In this document: positions 8,296-15,084 of the stretch, one piece after another
How positions within the stretch are numbered: position 1 is the stretch's first letter
Layout: each line of letters opens with the position of its first letter
Assembly: GCA_036268355.1 (NCBI GenBank)
Contig: DATAUG010000181.1
Coordinates: 1 to 33,558, forward strand
Direction: 5' to 3'
Origin: DASQPJ01 sp036268355
GTDB lineage: Bacteria > Actinomycetota > Actinomycetes > Sporichthyales > Sporichthyaceae
Length of the DNA: 33,558 bases
Position numbers and translations under genes: made by a program
Notes under the pieces: model-generated
Told to the model about the DNA's origin: nothing
The model's database searches: none
The model's input: the letters and a program-made list of their open reading frames with translations, nothing else

Positions 8296-8332
8296 ACGAC
8301 GGTGCCCGGTTACCGCACCCGGGCACCGTCGT
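8296..8332 (+). terminator. Hairpin terminator after the cupredoxin-like gene
   Basis: Perfect 14-bp arms, ACGACGGTGCCCGG (8296-8309) and its complement (8319-8332), with a nine-base loop, begin 17 bases after the stop. No T-run follows, as is common in actinobacteria. Confidence 0.7.
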
Positions 8333-8680
8333 AGCCTGACGGACCGGCAGTTTTGAACCGCGAGCCGGCGCCGCCTGCCCCGACTTGTTCACCCCGCCGT
8401 CATTTCCAGGTCCCTTTCCCGTAGCTCTCCCGACGACTTTTCGCCAGTCGCGAAATACAGTCCCTGCCCCACGGCCGCAGTACTTGTTCATTCGTGGCAA
8501 ATTCCGTATTTCGTAGATCCGCTCCGGATCTTGCAACGCCACGGCAACCGGCCGCGATTTTTCGGTAATACGCGAAAGATTTCGACCTGCCGGCCGTCCA
8601 CCGTTCGCATTTCGCTGCCAGCACCCCGACGACCCCGACGACGGCGGTTGGGTTGGATCGACGGGCGGGGAGCGGGACCG
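8333..8680. other. Intergenic leader of the unknown secreted protein
   Basis: About 350 bases with lower G+C than its surroundings and stretches such as GATTTTTCGGTAATACG. A perfect 15-bp palindrome, GATCCG-CTC-CGGATC, lies at 8516-8530. The coding frame of the next gene is open from 8531, but codons here lack the usual third-base bias, so I treat it as leader DNA. No RNA gene was recognised. Confidence 0.5.
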
Positions 8681-9700
8681 TTGCGGGCAAGGACTTCGGT
8701 GCCGGCCTTCGTGGGGGCGCTGGTGGCCGGGGCGTTGACCCCGGGCAGCAGCATCAGTCCGCTCGCGATCCTGGGCGGCGGAGCCGTGAACCACGCGGCG
8801 GCCCAGACAGTCACGCACATCGACCCGCTCGGCCGGACCCATCCGGTAATCACCACGATCGCCCCGCCGGCCCTGTTGTCGACCGCCGCCCGGCATGTCC
8901 CGGCTGCGGCCGCCGGCCCACGGTGCGACCAGACCCAGGTGCGCGGCGCGCAGGCGGCTTACCAGGGTCGCTCGGTGTCCGCCTTGTACGACGTGTTGTT
9001 CACACCGGGCACCCAGATGCCCTATCTGGCCTCCTACATCCCGCAGTCGTTGGCCGACTGGCCGAACTGGGACGGTGCCGGACACGACCTGTTGCTGCTC
9101 GGCATGTACAGCACCGGCCACCGGTCCTACCTGGTCGGACTGGACCCCGACTCCGACCGGGTCGTCGGGACCGTCACCGTAGACCCCTCACACCTGGGCG
9201 GGATGGCGTTCTTCGGCTCCTGGCTGTTCGCCGGCGACAACCCCTGGCCGCGCCGCGGTTCGCCGACCGTCCAGCGTTACCGAATCGATGATCTGCGGGC
9301 CGCGATGCTCGCTGCGGTCGCCACCGCCGACAAGAGTATCTGGCCGGCGACGGGCCGCGGCAACCCGGTCAACCGCGTCACCGCGCTGCACACGGGATCC
9401 CTGTCGGCCCTGCTGACCGCCCTCGATCCGGTCGCGCTGTCCGCCGAACGCGAGATCGGTATCGCGCCGGGCGAGCCAAGCGGAGGTGATACAGCTCCGC
9501 AAGGGATTCCGGGCGGCCTGACCGCGGCGCGGGGATCGAGCCCGACCGTGGCGACCGCCGCCGGCGCGGGACTGCGCGGCGTCCCCGGGGTCGAGTTGTG
9601 GAACCCGCCGCAACGGGTCTGGAACGCTTACGACTACTGGTTGACCCGACAGGCTCACAATCTGACGGCACCTCAGGTCAGGTCCAACAGCATGGATTGA
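8681..9700 (+). CDS. Exported protein of unknown function
   Basis: The body has good actinobacterial codon bias and a hydrophobic N-terminal segment (SVPAFVGALVAGALTP), so it is probably exported. A central part reads YDVLFTPGTQMPYLASYIPQ, then GHDLLLLGMYSTGHRSYLVG and LDPDSDRVVGTVTVDPSHLG, a propeller-blade-like style I associate with large secreted Streptomyces proteins, but I cannot name a family. The C-terminal 100 residues are low-complexity Gly/Ala/Pro. The start is uncertain: TTG 8681 follows GGGGAG and gives a basic n-region; GTG 8699 follows AAGGAC; the frame is open back to TTG 8531. The tail VWNAYDYWLTRQ is unremarkable. It is closed by a strong terminator touching the stop codon. 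Confidence 0.7.
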   Translation: MRARTSVPAFVGALVAGALTPGSSISPLAILGGGAVNHAAAQTVTHIDPLGRTHPVITTIAPPALLSTAARHVPAAAAGPRCDQTQVRGAQAAYQGRSVSALYDVLFTPGTQMPYLASYIPQSLADWPNWDGAGHDLLLLGMYSTGHRSYLVGLDPDSDRVVGTVTVDPSHLGGMAFFGSWLFAGDNPWPRRGSPTVQRYRIDDLRAAMLAAVATADKSIWPATGRGNPVNRVTALHTGSLSALLTALDPVALSAEREIGIAPGEPSGGDTAPQGIPGGLTAARGSSPTVATAAGAGLRGVPGVELWNPPQRVWNAYDYWLTRQAHNLTAPQVRSNSMD

Positions 9701-9741
9701 GGGGTGGGAGCCCGGCCGTCCCGGGAACGGGCTCCCACCCC
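9701..9741 (+). terminator. Strong hairpin terminator
   Basis: Perfect 14-bp arms GGGGTGGGAGCCCG (9701-9714) and CGGGCTCCCACCCC (9728-9741) begin on the base after the TGA, with a 13-base loop. Confidence 0.8.
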
Positions 9742-10031
9742 GGCAAGCCGCCCGAGGGTGCACCCGGACACCGGGCTCGGCCTGCCTCGTCGGTGGTCCT
9801 CCCCAGACCGAAAGAAACCACCGCGCTTGAAAAGGTCGCAGCACTCCACCGCCGGCGACCTCAACGAAAATCCCCTCCGGGGAGGATAACCGGTCGGGAA
9901 ATCCGCCGCGCCGCGACCACGTGTGATCGCCGGCACGCCGCGACACCCGTTACGTCGAAAGGGTTTCTGCGCTGTTTCCGAAACAGAAATGCGGCGGGCC
10001 TTGCATCCACCACGTGCGCAATCGGCGGTTC
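9742..10031. other. Intergenic stretch with one palindrome
   Basis: No convincing ORF is present on either strand. A perfect 15-bp palindrome CTGTTT-CCG-AAACAG lies at 9972-9986, about 110 bases before the small HTH gene, and may be another regulator site. Composition is moderately lower in G+C than in the genes. Confidence 0.45.
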
Positions 10032-10068
10032 GACAACCTGGGGTTGATATCGACAACCCCAGGTTGTC
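10032..10068 (+). promoter_or_regulatory. Double dyad operator before the small HTH gene
   Basis: A perfect inverted repeat has 15-bp arms at 10032-10046 and 10054-10068. Each arm contains its own dyad: CAACC-TGG-GGTTG (10034-10046) and CAACC-CCA-GGTTG (10054-10066). Their centres are 20 bp apart, about two helical turns, so two dimers could bind one DNA face. The block ends about 30 bases before the preferred ATG of the HTH gene, which makes autoregulation the simplest reading. Confidence 0.65.
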
Positions 10069-10097
10069 ACAATGACTGAATGACAAGGGACCGCTGC

Positions 10098-10316
10098 ATG
10101 ACGGGGAGCAGGGCCGCAGGCGGGCACGCGGCGACCTTCGCGAAGCTGCGCGACGTGCGGGAGCGGGCCCTGGAGCACGTCCGGCTCGCCCAGCAGTTGG
10201 CGGCCGAACCCCGCGACATCATGCGGCACCTGATCGAGGCCGGGGTCTCGCAGTCCGAGATAGCTCGGGAACTCGGCGTGAGCCGGCAGGCCGTGCAGAA
10301 GATGCTCGCCTGCTGA
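10098..10316 (+). CDS. Small helix-turn-helix DNA-binding protein
   Basis: A 72-residue protein: an N-terminal helical part (FAKLRDVRERALEHVRLAQQ) followed by a classic HTH at the C-terminus, GVSQSEIARELGVSRQAVQK. No ligand or catalytic domain fits in this length. ATG 10098 has AAGGGA seven bases upstream; the in-frame ATG at 10080 has no ribosome site. The gene follows a perfect double dyad, so it is probably an autoregulated DNA-binding protein. The HTH type (AxxLGVSRQAV) resembles sigma-region-4 or Xre-like small regulators, but no family can be fixed. Confidence 0.75.
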   Translation: MTGSRAAGGHAATFAKLRDVRERALEHVRLAQQLAAEPRDIMRHLIEAGVSQSEIARELGVSRQAVQKMLAC

Positions 10317-10331
10317 GAGGGTGCCTCACGT
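10316..10331 (+). repeat. Half copy of the dispersed AGAGGGTGCCTCACGT palindrome
   Basis: AGAGGGTGCCTCACGT is identical to the left arm of the palindrome at 17512 and nearly identical to that at 15042. As at 17512, the repeat begins on the last base of a stop codon (here TGA of the HTH gene). The right arm is absent here. Confidence 0.7.
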
Positions 10332-10412
10332 CCGTGCGTTGATACCGGGATTTGGGGTAGAGATGCTTCGGCCCGGTCGTGCCGGGTTGGTCGGCGAGGG
10401 GAAGACGTCCAG

Positions 10413-11165
10413 TTGATCGCATACGGGCAGGGCCCGGATCCGGGTTCGGCCGTGATCAGTTTCGTGATCGAACCCGCGCCCGAGCATGCCGGAGGTGCGA
10501 TCGCGGTGGTCGGGGACTTCAACGACTGGGATCCCACACAGCACGAATTCACCCCCGGGGCGGACGGCCGGTGGCGGGTGAGCGTCGAGCTGCACACCGG
10601 GCACCGGTACGCCTTCCGCTACCTCGCCGAGAACGGCGATTGGTTCGACGAACCCGACGCACACGACCGGCAGGAGAACGACTCCGGTCAGACCGACTGC
10701 GTTCTCGACCTGACCTCGTCCCGCACCGGTCCGGAGTCGTGGACATCAACCGCGAACCCGGCGCCGCAGCCGGCTGGGGTGCTCGATCTGGAAGCCATCC
10801 GACGGCGGGTGCACGCGGCCACCCCGGGTCCGTGGCAGCGCCACGGGTGCGACGTGTGGGCCGCCGACGGTCCGCTGCTGCGGGGGCAGGACATCGACGC
10901 GTTGCGCCGCAATCAGGCCGACCTCGACGCGGAGTTCGTGGCCCACGCCCGGCACGACGTCCTGGCGCTGCTGATCGCACTGGAGGCCGCCCGAGCAGCC
11001 CGGCCCGGCCTGGTGCCCGCGCCGGCCGAGCCGGCTCGGCTGCCCGCGCGAACCAGCGACGGCCATCCCAACCGCGTCACGGACTCGCCCGCGCGCCACC
11101 AGCTTCGGGTCCTGCTCGACGCCGCGCAGGGCTGGCGACACCGCTTCCGGACCGCCACGCGCTGA
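10413..11165 (+). CDS. CBM48 glycogen-binding domain fused to a phage-type ATPGPW domain
   Basis: Residues about 15-100 are an isoamylase-N/AMPK-type carbohydrate-binding fold: VVGDFNDWDPTQHEF, DGRWRVSVELHTGHRYAFRY, and DGDWFDEPDA-like strands. Residues about 123-195 are a second unit, LDLEAIRRRVHAATPGPWQR followed by DAEFVAHARHDVLALLIALE, which I recognise as a small domain common in actinophage and Streptomyces hypothetical proteins. The tail is Pro/Arg-rich. I know no standard enzyme with this pairing and see no catalytic domain. The TTG start at 10413 is supported by GAGGGGA about ten bases upstream; GTG 10452 is an alternative. It is unrelated by frame to the zinc operon that follows. 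Confidence 0.75.
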   Translation: MIAYGQGPDPGSAVISFVIEPAPEHAGGAIAVVGDFNDWDPTQHEFTPGADGRWRVSVELHTGHRYAFRYLAENGDWFDEPDAHDRQENDSGQTDCVLDLTSSRTGPESWTSTANPAPQPAGVLDLEAIRRRVHAATPGPWQRHGCDVWAADGPLLRGQDIDALRRNQADLDAEFVAHARHDVLALLIALEAARAARPGLVPAPAEPARLPARTSDGHPNRVTDSPARHQLRVLLDAAQGWRHRFRTATR

Positions 11166-11220
11166 TCGGGCCCCAGAGCAACCGGCCCCATCGCCCCCGC
11201 GACCGCGCCGCGTTTGCTAG

Positions 11221-11237
11221 ATGGAAACGATTTCCAT
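11221..11237 (+). promoter_or_regulatory. Zur box 1
   Basis: ATGGAAA-CGA-TTTCCAT is a perfect 7-bp-arm dyad in the form of the actinobacterial Zur operator (TGAAAATNATTTTCA-like). It lies 48 bases before the start of the zinc-binding protein gene. Zur with zinc bound would repress the operon. Confidence 0.75.
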
Positions 11238-11248
11238 GTAAATTGTCG

Positions 11249-11263
11249 TGGGAACGGTTTTCA
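11249..11263 (+). promoter_or_regulatory. Zur box 2 (imperfect)
   Basis: TGGGAACGGTTTTCA is a weaker Zur-like dyad, 27 bp downstream of the first. Two nearby boxes of unequal strength fit graded repression. Confidence 0.6.
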
Positions 11264-11284
11264 TCGCCATCGAACGGGGTTCCG

Positions 11285-12277
11285 GTGGGCCTGGCGCGCA
11301 CGGCTGCGGCATTGCTGTGGGCGTCTGCCGTCTGGGCGACCACCGCCTGTGCGACGCAGCCGACGACCACGGCGGCGCCGGCCGCCGCGAACGGCGGCAA
11401 CCGCAGCGCGGACCCGTCCGCCGATCCATCGGTCGATCCATCCGCAGCCGCGGGCCCACGGCTGCGGGTGGTGGCCGCGGAAAACTTCTGGGCCTCGATC
11501 GCGGCCCAACTCGGCGGCGACCGGGTCAGCGTCAGCTCGATCATCACCAACCCGAGCACCGATCCGCACGACTACGAGGCGACCCCGGCCGACGCGCGCG
11601 GCATTGCCACGGCGCAGTTGTTCATCCAGAACGGGATCGGCTACGACAGCTCCTGGGCCCCGAAACTCGTGGCTGCGAACCCGATCGCGGGCCGGCAGGT
11701 GCTCACGGTCGGCGACGTCCTGGGCCTGGCGGACGGCGCCAACCCGCACCAGTGGTACTCGCGCCAGTCGGTGTCCGAGGTCATCGAGGCGATCACCGCG
11801 GCCTACACAAGGCTGGACCCCACCGACGCCGGCTGGTTCGACACCCAGCGGGAGAACTTCGAATCCACCGCGCTGACCCGCTACGACGAGCTCGAGGGGC
11901 GGATCAAGGCGAAGTACGCGGGCACGCCGATCGGGGCGTCGGAGTCGATCGTCTCACCGCTCGCGGACTCCCTCGGCCTGCAGGTGACCACTCCGGCATC
12001 CTTCCTGGCCGCCGTCAGCGAGGGCACGGACCCCAGCGTCGCCGACAAGTCGTTGATCGACCAACAGATCAAGGACCACCAGATCAAGGTCTACGTCTAC
12101 AACACCCAGAACTCCACCCCCGACGTGTCCGCCGAGGTTGCCGAGGCCAAGGCCGCCGGGATCCCGGTCACTCCGATCACCGAAACCCTCAGCCCGCCCG
12201 ACTCGACCTTCCAGGACTGGATGGTCACCGAACTTGCGGCGCTGGAGGCGGCGCTGGCCGCGGGAACGGGGAACTGA
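11285..12277 (+). CDS. znuA: Zinc ABC transporter substrate-binding lipoprotein
   Basis: A 330-residue TroA/ZnuA-family binding protein. The N-terminus is a lipoprotein-like signal (hydrophobic 7-20, Cys22) and a Ser/Asp/Pro linker. Ligand candidates are His95 in TDPHDYE, His155 in ANPHQWYS, Glu220 in GASESIVSP and an acidic residue near 300. The third position is Glu where many ZnuA proteins have His, a pattern I know from actinobacterial members. No long His-rich loop is present. GTG 11285 follows GGGG with five bases between, gives the signal peptide, and lies behind both Zur boxes. An extension of the same frame upstream would run through the preceding gene and is rejected. The stop is one base before the ATPase start, so translation is coupled. 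Mn(II) remains possible from sequence alone, but the Zur boxes favour zinc. Confidence 0.9.
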   Translation: MGLARTAAALLWASAVWATTACATQPTTTAAPAAANGGNRSADPSADPSVDPSAAAGPRLRVVAAENFWASIAAQLGGDRVSVSSIITNPSTDPHDYEATPADARGIATAQLFIQNGIGYDSSWAPKLVAANPIAGRQVLTVGDVLGLADGANPHQWYSRQSVSEVIEAITAAYTRLDPTDAGWFDTQRENFESTALTRYDELEGRIKAKYAGTPIGASESIVSPLADSLGLQVTTPASFLAAVSEGTDPSVADKSLIDQQIKDHQIKVYVYNTQNSTPDVSAEVAEAKAAGIPVTPITETLSPPDSTFQDWMVTELAALEAALAAGTGN

Positions 12278-12278
12278 C

Positions 12279-13187
12279 GTGGACCAGGTACGCCAGGAGC
12301 AATGCAACCCGGTCGGCGAGGCCGGCGGCGCCCAGGCGGTCGTCGCGCTCGAGCAGGTGGCGGCCGCCGTCGCCGGGCGCCGGCTGTGGGGCGGGTTGAA
12401 CCTGCGTGTGCTGCCCGGCCAACTCGTCGCCGTGCTCGGGCCGAACGGGGTCGGCAAGTCGACGCTGGTGAAGATCCTGCTCGGCCTGCACCCGTACGCC
12501 GCGGGCCGGGTCGAGGTGCTCGGCCGCCGACCCGGGACCGCCGGGACGCAGATCGGCTACCTGCCGCAGCGCCGAAGCTTCGACGCCTCGCTACGCATCC
12601 GTGGCCTGGACGTCGTGCGCCTTGGGCTCGACGGTCATCGCTGGGGCGTTCCGTTGCCGGGGCCGGCCGGGCGCCGCGGGGCGCACCGGGATCGGGTGGC
12701 GGAGGTGATCGAGCTGGTCGGGGCGAGCGGGTATGCCGGCCGGCCGATCGGTGCCTGCTCCGGCGGGGAGCAACAGCGTCTACTGATCGCCCAGGCACTG
12801 GTCCGTCGGCCGCGCCTGCTGCTGCTGGACGAGCCGCTGGACTCCCTCGACCTGCCCAACCAGGCCGCGACGGCCTCGCTGATCGCCGAGATCTGCCGCA
12901 CCCAGGGCGTGGCGGTCATCATGGTCGCCCACGACGTCAATCCGATCCTGCCGTTCCTGGATCAGGTCGTGTACCTGGGCAACGGTGCCGCGGCCTGCGG
13001 TCCCCCGCGGCAGGTGATCACCGGCCCGACCCTGTCCCGGATCTTCGGCACCCCGGTGGAGGTGCTGCGGACCTCGGACGGCCGGCTGATCGTCGTCGGC
13101 GGCTCGACCGCGCCGCCGTGGAACGCGGACGGTCACGTCCACTGCACCGGCACCGGCACCGGCAGCGGCACCTCCGATGGTTACTGA
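12279..13187 (+). CDS. znuC: Zinc ABC transporter ATPase
   Basis: 302 residues from GTG 12279. Walker A GPNGVGKST (54-62), Q-loop in GYLPQRR (93-99), signature SGGEQQR (161-167), Walker B LLLLDEP (180-186) and switch His218 in VAHDVN are all present. The first signature residue is Cys-Ser rather than Leu-Ser (ACSGGEQQ). It powers import through the two permeases downstream. The C-terminal tail contains DGHVHCTGTGTG, a short His/Cys motif followed by Gly/Thr repeats that is not part of the ATPase fold and could sense metal; that is inference. It overlaps the first permease gene by 11 bases. Confidence 0.92.
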   Translation: MDQVRQEQCNPVGEAGGAQAVVALEQVAAAVAGRRLWGGLNLRVLPGQLVAVLGPNGVGKSTLVKILLGLHPYAAGRVEVLGRRPGTAGTQIGYLPQRRSFDASLRIRGLDVVRLGLDGHRWGVPLPGPAGRRGAHRDRVAEVIELVGASGYAGRPIGACSGGEQQRLLIAQALVRRPRLLLLDEPLDSLDLPNQAATASLIAEICRTQGVAVIMVAHDVNPILPFLDQVVYLGNGAAACGPPRQVITGPTLSRIFGTPVEVLRTSDGRLIVVGGSTAPPWNADGHVHCTGTGTGSGTSDGY

Positions 13188-14091
13188 CCCCCACCTGACC
13201 TGGAACCTGATCGCGGACCTGCGCCAGGTGTGGTCGCTGCCGGCGATGGTCAACGCCTACCGGGCGGGCAGCATCATCGCCGTGGTGGCCGGGATCACCG
13301 GATGGTTCCTGGTGCTGCGGCGGCAAACCTTCGCCGGCCACACCGTGGCGGTCGCGGGCTTCCCCGGTGCCGCCGGGGCGGTGCTGGTCGGGGTCAGCGC
13401 TTCCTGGGGTTATTACGGGTTCTGCGTCGTCACCGCGTTGGTGATCGCGGCCCTGGCGGCGCCCGGCGCGGGTGGACCGGCCCGCGACTCGGCGTTGACC
13501 GGGGTCGTCCAGGCCTTCGCCCTGGCCTGCGGAATGCTGTTCGTGACGCTGTACCACGGCTTCCTCAACGGCGTGAACGCGCTGCTGTTCGGAACATTCC
13601 TCGGCGTCACCGATCGGGATGTGCGCACCCTGGCCGTCGTCGCCGTGCCGGTGCTCGCGGTACTGGCCGTGATCGGCAGACCGCTGCTGTTCGCCTCGAT
13701 CGACCCGGCGGTCGCCGCGGCCCGCGGGGTGCCCGTCCGGGCTCTCGGGGTGCTGTTCCTGGTGGTCGCCGGCGTGGTCGTCGCGGAGGTTTCGCAGACG
13801 ACCGGTTCGCTGCTGGTCTTCGCGCTGCTGGTGACGCCGGCGGCGACGGCGCAGCGGCTGACCACCCGCCCGCTACTGGGACTCCAACTGAGCGTGGCCA
13901 TCGCGCTGCTGGTCACCTGGCTCGGGCTGGGCGCGGCGTATTTCTCCCCGTACCCGATCGGTTTCTTCATCACGACCTTCGCCTTCGCCGGCTGGGTGCT
14001 GGCCCTTCTTCGGGACGTCCGGCTGAGTGGTCGCTATAGCGGCCACTCAGCCGGACGCAACGAGAGGGACGCGGGGGCGGTGCACGGGTGA
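13177..14091 (+). CDS. znuB: Metal ABC transporter permease (first of two)
   Basis: A 304-residue ABC-3 family integral membrane protein with about eight or nine hydrophobic segments. The family coupling motif is seen in GRPLLFASIDPAVAAARGVP (about residues 168-187), and the substrate-path motif in GHTVAVAGFPGAAGAVL. It starts inside the ATPase gene, so it depends on coupled translation. The C-terminal 27 residues, after the last membrane span, are encoded by a 40-bp palindrome and look like a late addition. It probably pairs with the following permease as a heterodimer. Confidence 0.9.
   Translation: MVTDPHLTWNLIADLRQVWSLPAMVNAYRAGSIIAVVAGITGWFLVLRRQTFAGHTVAVAGFPGAAGAVLVGVSASWGYYGFCVVTALVIAALAAPGAGGPARDSALTGVVQAFALACGMLFVTLYHGFLNGVNALLFGTFLGVTDRDVRTLAVVAVPVLAVLAVIGRPLLFASIDPAVAAARGVPVRALGVLFLVVAGVVVAEVSQTTGSLLVFALLVTPAATAQRLTTRPLLGLQLSVAIALLVTWLGLGAAYFSPYPIGFFITTFAFAGWVLALLRDVRLSGRYSGHSAGRNERDAGAVHG
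14017..14056. repeat. 40-bp palindrome inside the end of the first permease gene
   Basis: Arms GTCCGGCTGAGTGG and CCACTCAGCCGGAC enclose the perfect inner palindrome CGCTATAGCG. Only the single base pair flanking the inner palindrome is mismatched. It is translated as part of the permease tail (VRLSGRYSGHSAG) and would form a strong mRNA hairpin between the two permease genes. Confidence 0.85.
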
Positions 14092-14924
14092 GCCTGTTCC
14101 ACCAGGCCTTCATGGTCCGTGCCCTGCTGGCCGGTACCGGAATCGCCGCGGCCGGCGGAGCCGTGGGGTATTTCCTGGTGCTGCGGGCCCAGGTGTTCAC
14201 CGCCGACGCCCTCTCGCACGTGGCGTTCACCGGGGCGTTGGCCGCACTGGCGTTCGGGATCGACCTGCGGGTCGGGTTGTTCGCCGCGACGATCGTGGTG
14301 GCCATGGCCCTGGGCGCCGGCGGCCGGCGGGGCATCGCCGACGACGTGGTGATCGGAAACGTGTTCGTCTGGATCCTCGGCCTCGGGGTGCTGTTCCTGA
14401 CCAGCTGGACCACCCATCGGTCCGGGAGCGGCAACGGCTCGGCGACCGTCAGCGTGTTGTTCGGCTCGATCCTGGGTCTGTCCGGCCGACAGGCCGGCGA
14501 GGCGGCCGCGATCGGCCTCGCCGTGGTGGCCGGAGTGGTGGCGCTGGCCCGGCCGCTGCTGTTCGCCACGGTCGACCCGGCGGTGGCCGCGGCCCGCGGG
14601 GTACCGGTCCGTGCGGTGTCGACGATGTTCCTGGCGCTCGTGGGCATCGCGGCCGCGGAAGCCACCCAGGCGGTAGGCGCCCTGCTGCTGCTGGCACTGA
14701 TCGCCGCCCCCGCGGGAGCCGCGTTGGCGCTCACCGACCGACCGTTCGCCGGCCTGGCCCTGTCGGTCGGGTTGGCGGTGGCGGCGATCTGGACCGGCCT
14801 GGTGCTGGCGCACCAATACCCGCGTCTGCCGCCCAGCTTCACGATCACCGCGGTGGCGACTGCCGTCCACGCCGGTGCCCTCGCCTACCGCTGGGCCACC
14901 ACCCGTTCGGGTTCGAGACGATGA
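14088..14924 (+). CDS. Metal ABC transporter permease (second of two)
   Basis: A 278-residue ABC-3 permease, a distant paralog of the preceding gene: RPLLFATVDPAVAAARGVPV repeats the coupling motif almost exactly, and DALSHVAFTGALAALAFG replaces the equivalent path motif of the first. The GTG start overlaps the preceding stop (GTGA), so the four genes form one Zur-controlled operon. Two unlike permeases suggest a heterodimeric channel instead of the ZnuB homodimer of Gram-negative bacteria. The gene end is followed by about 120 bases and then the palindrome at 15042, which could end transcription. Confidence 0.9.
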   Translation: MSLFHQAFMVRALLAGTGIAAAGGAVGYFLVLRAQVFTADALSHVAFTGALAALAFGIDLRVGLFAATIVVAMALGAGGRRGIADDVVIGNVFVWILGLGVLFLTSWTTHRSGSGNGSATVSVLFGSILGLSGRQAGEAAAIGLAVVAGVVALARPLLFATVDPAVAAARGVPVRAVSTMFLALVGIAAAEATQAVGALLLLALIAAPAGAALALTDRPFAGLALSVGLAVAAIWTGLVLAHQYPRLPPSFTITAVATAVHAGALAYRWATTRSGSRR

Positions 14925-15041
14925 CCCAGGCGGGCCAAATCGGATGAACTGGCAGCGGAAAAACTGAGAACAGGGTCAAATCGGGATCGGACGGGCGTCG
15001 ATCCCGGCGTCCAGCCATGTCGTCGGGGAGGTCCGGTGTTT

Positions 15042-15084
15042 AGAGGGTGTCTCACGTGACAACTGGCCAACTGAGACACCCTCT
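15042..15084. repeat. Dispersed palindrome, copy at the protease start
   Basis: Perfect 13-bp arms AGAGGGTGTCTCA (15042-15054) and TGAGACACCCTCT (15072-15084) surround a centre containing AACTGGCCA. The same layout and centre occur at 17512. The protease frame opens inside it (GTG 15047). Confidence 0.85.

Noticed and set aside
10379..11284. Upstream extension of the zinc-binding protein frame
   Set aside because: It runs through the CBM48 gene in another frame and through the Zur boxes; the signal peptide begins at 11285.
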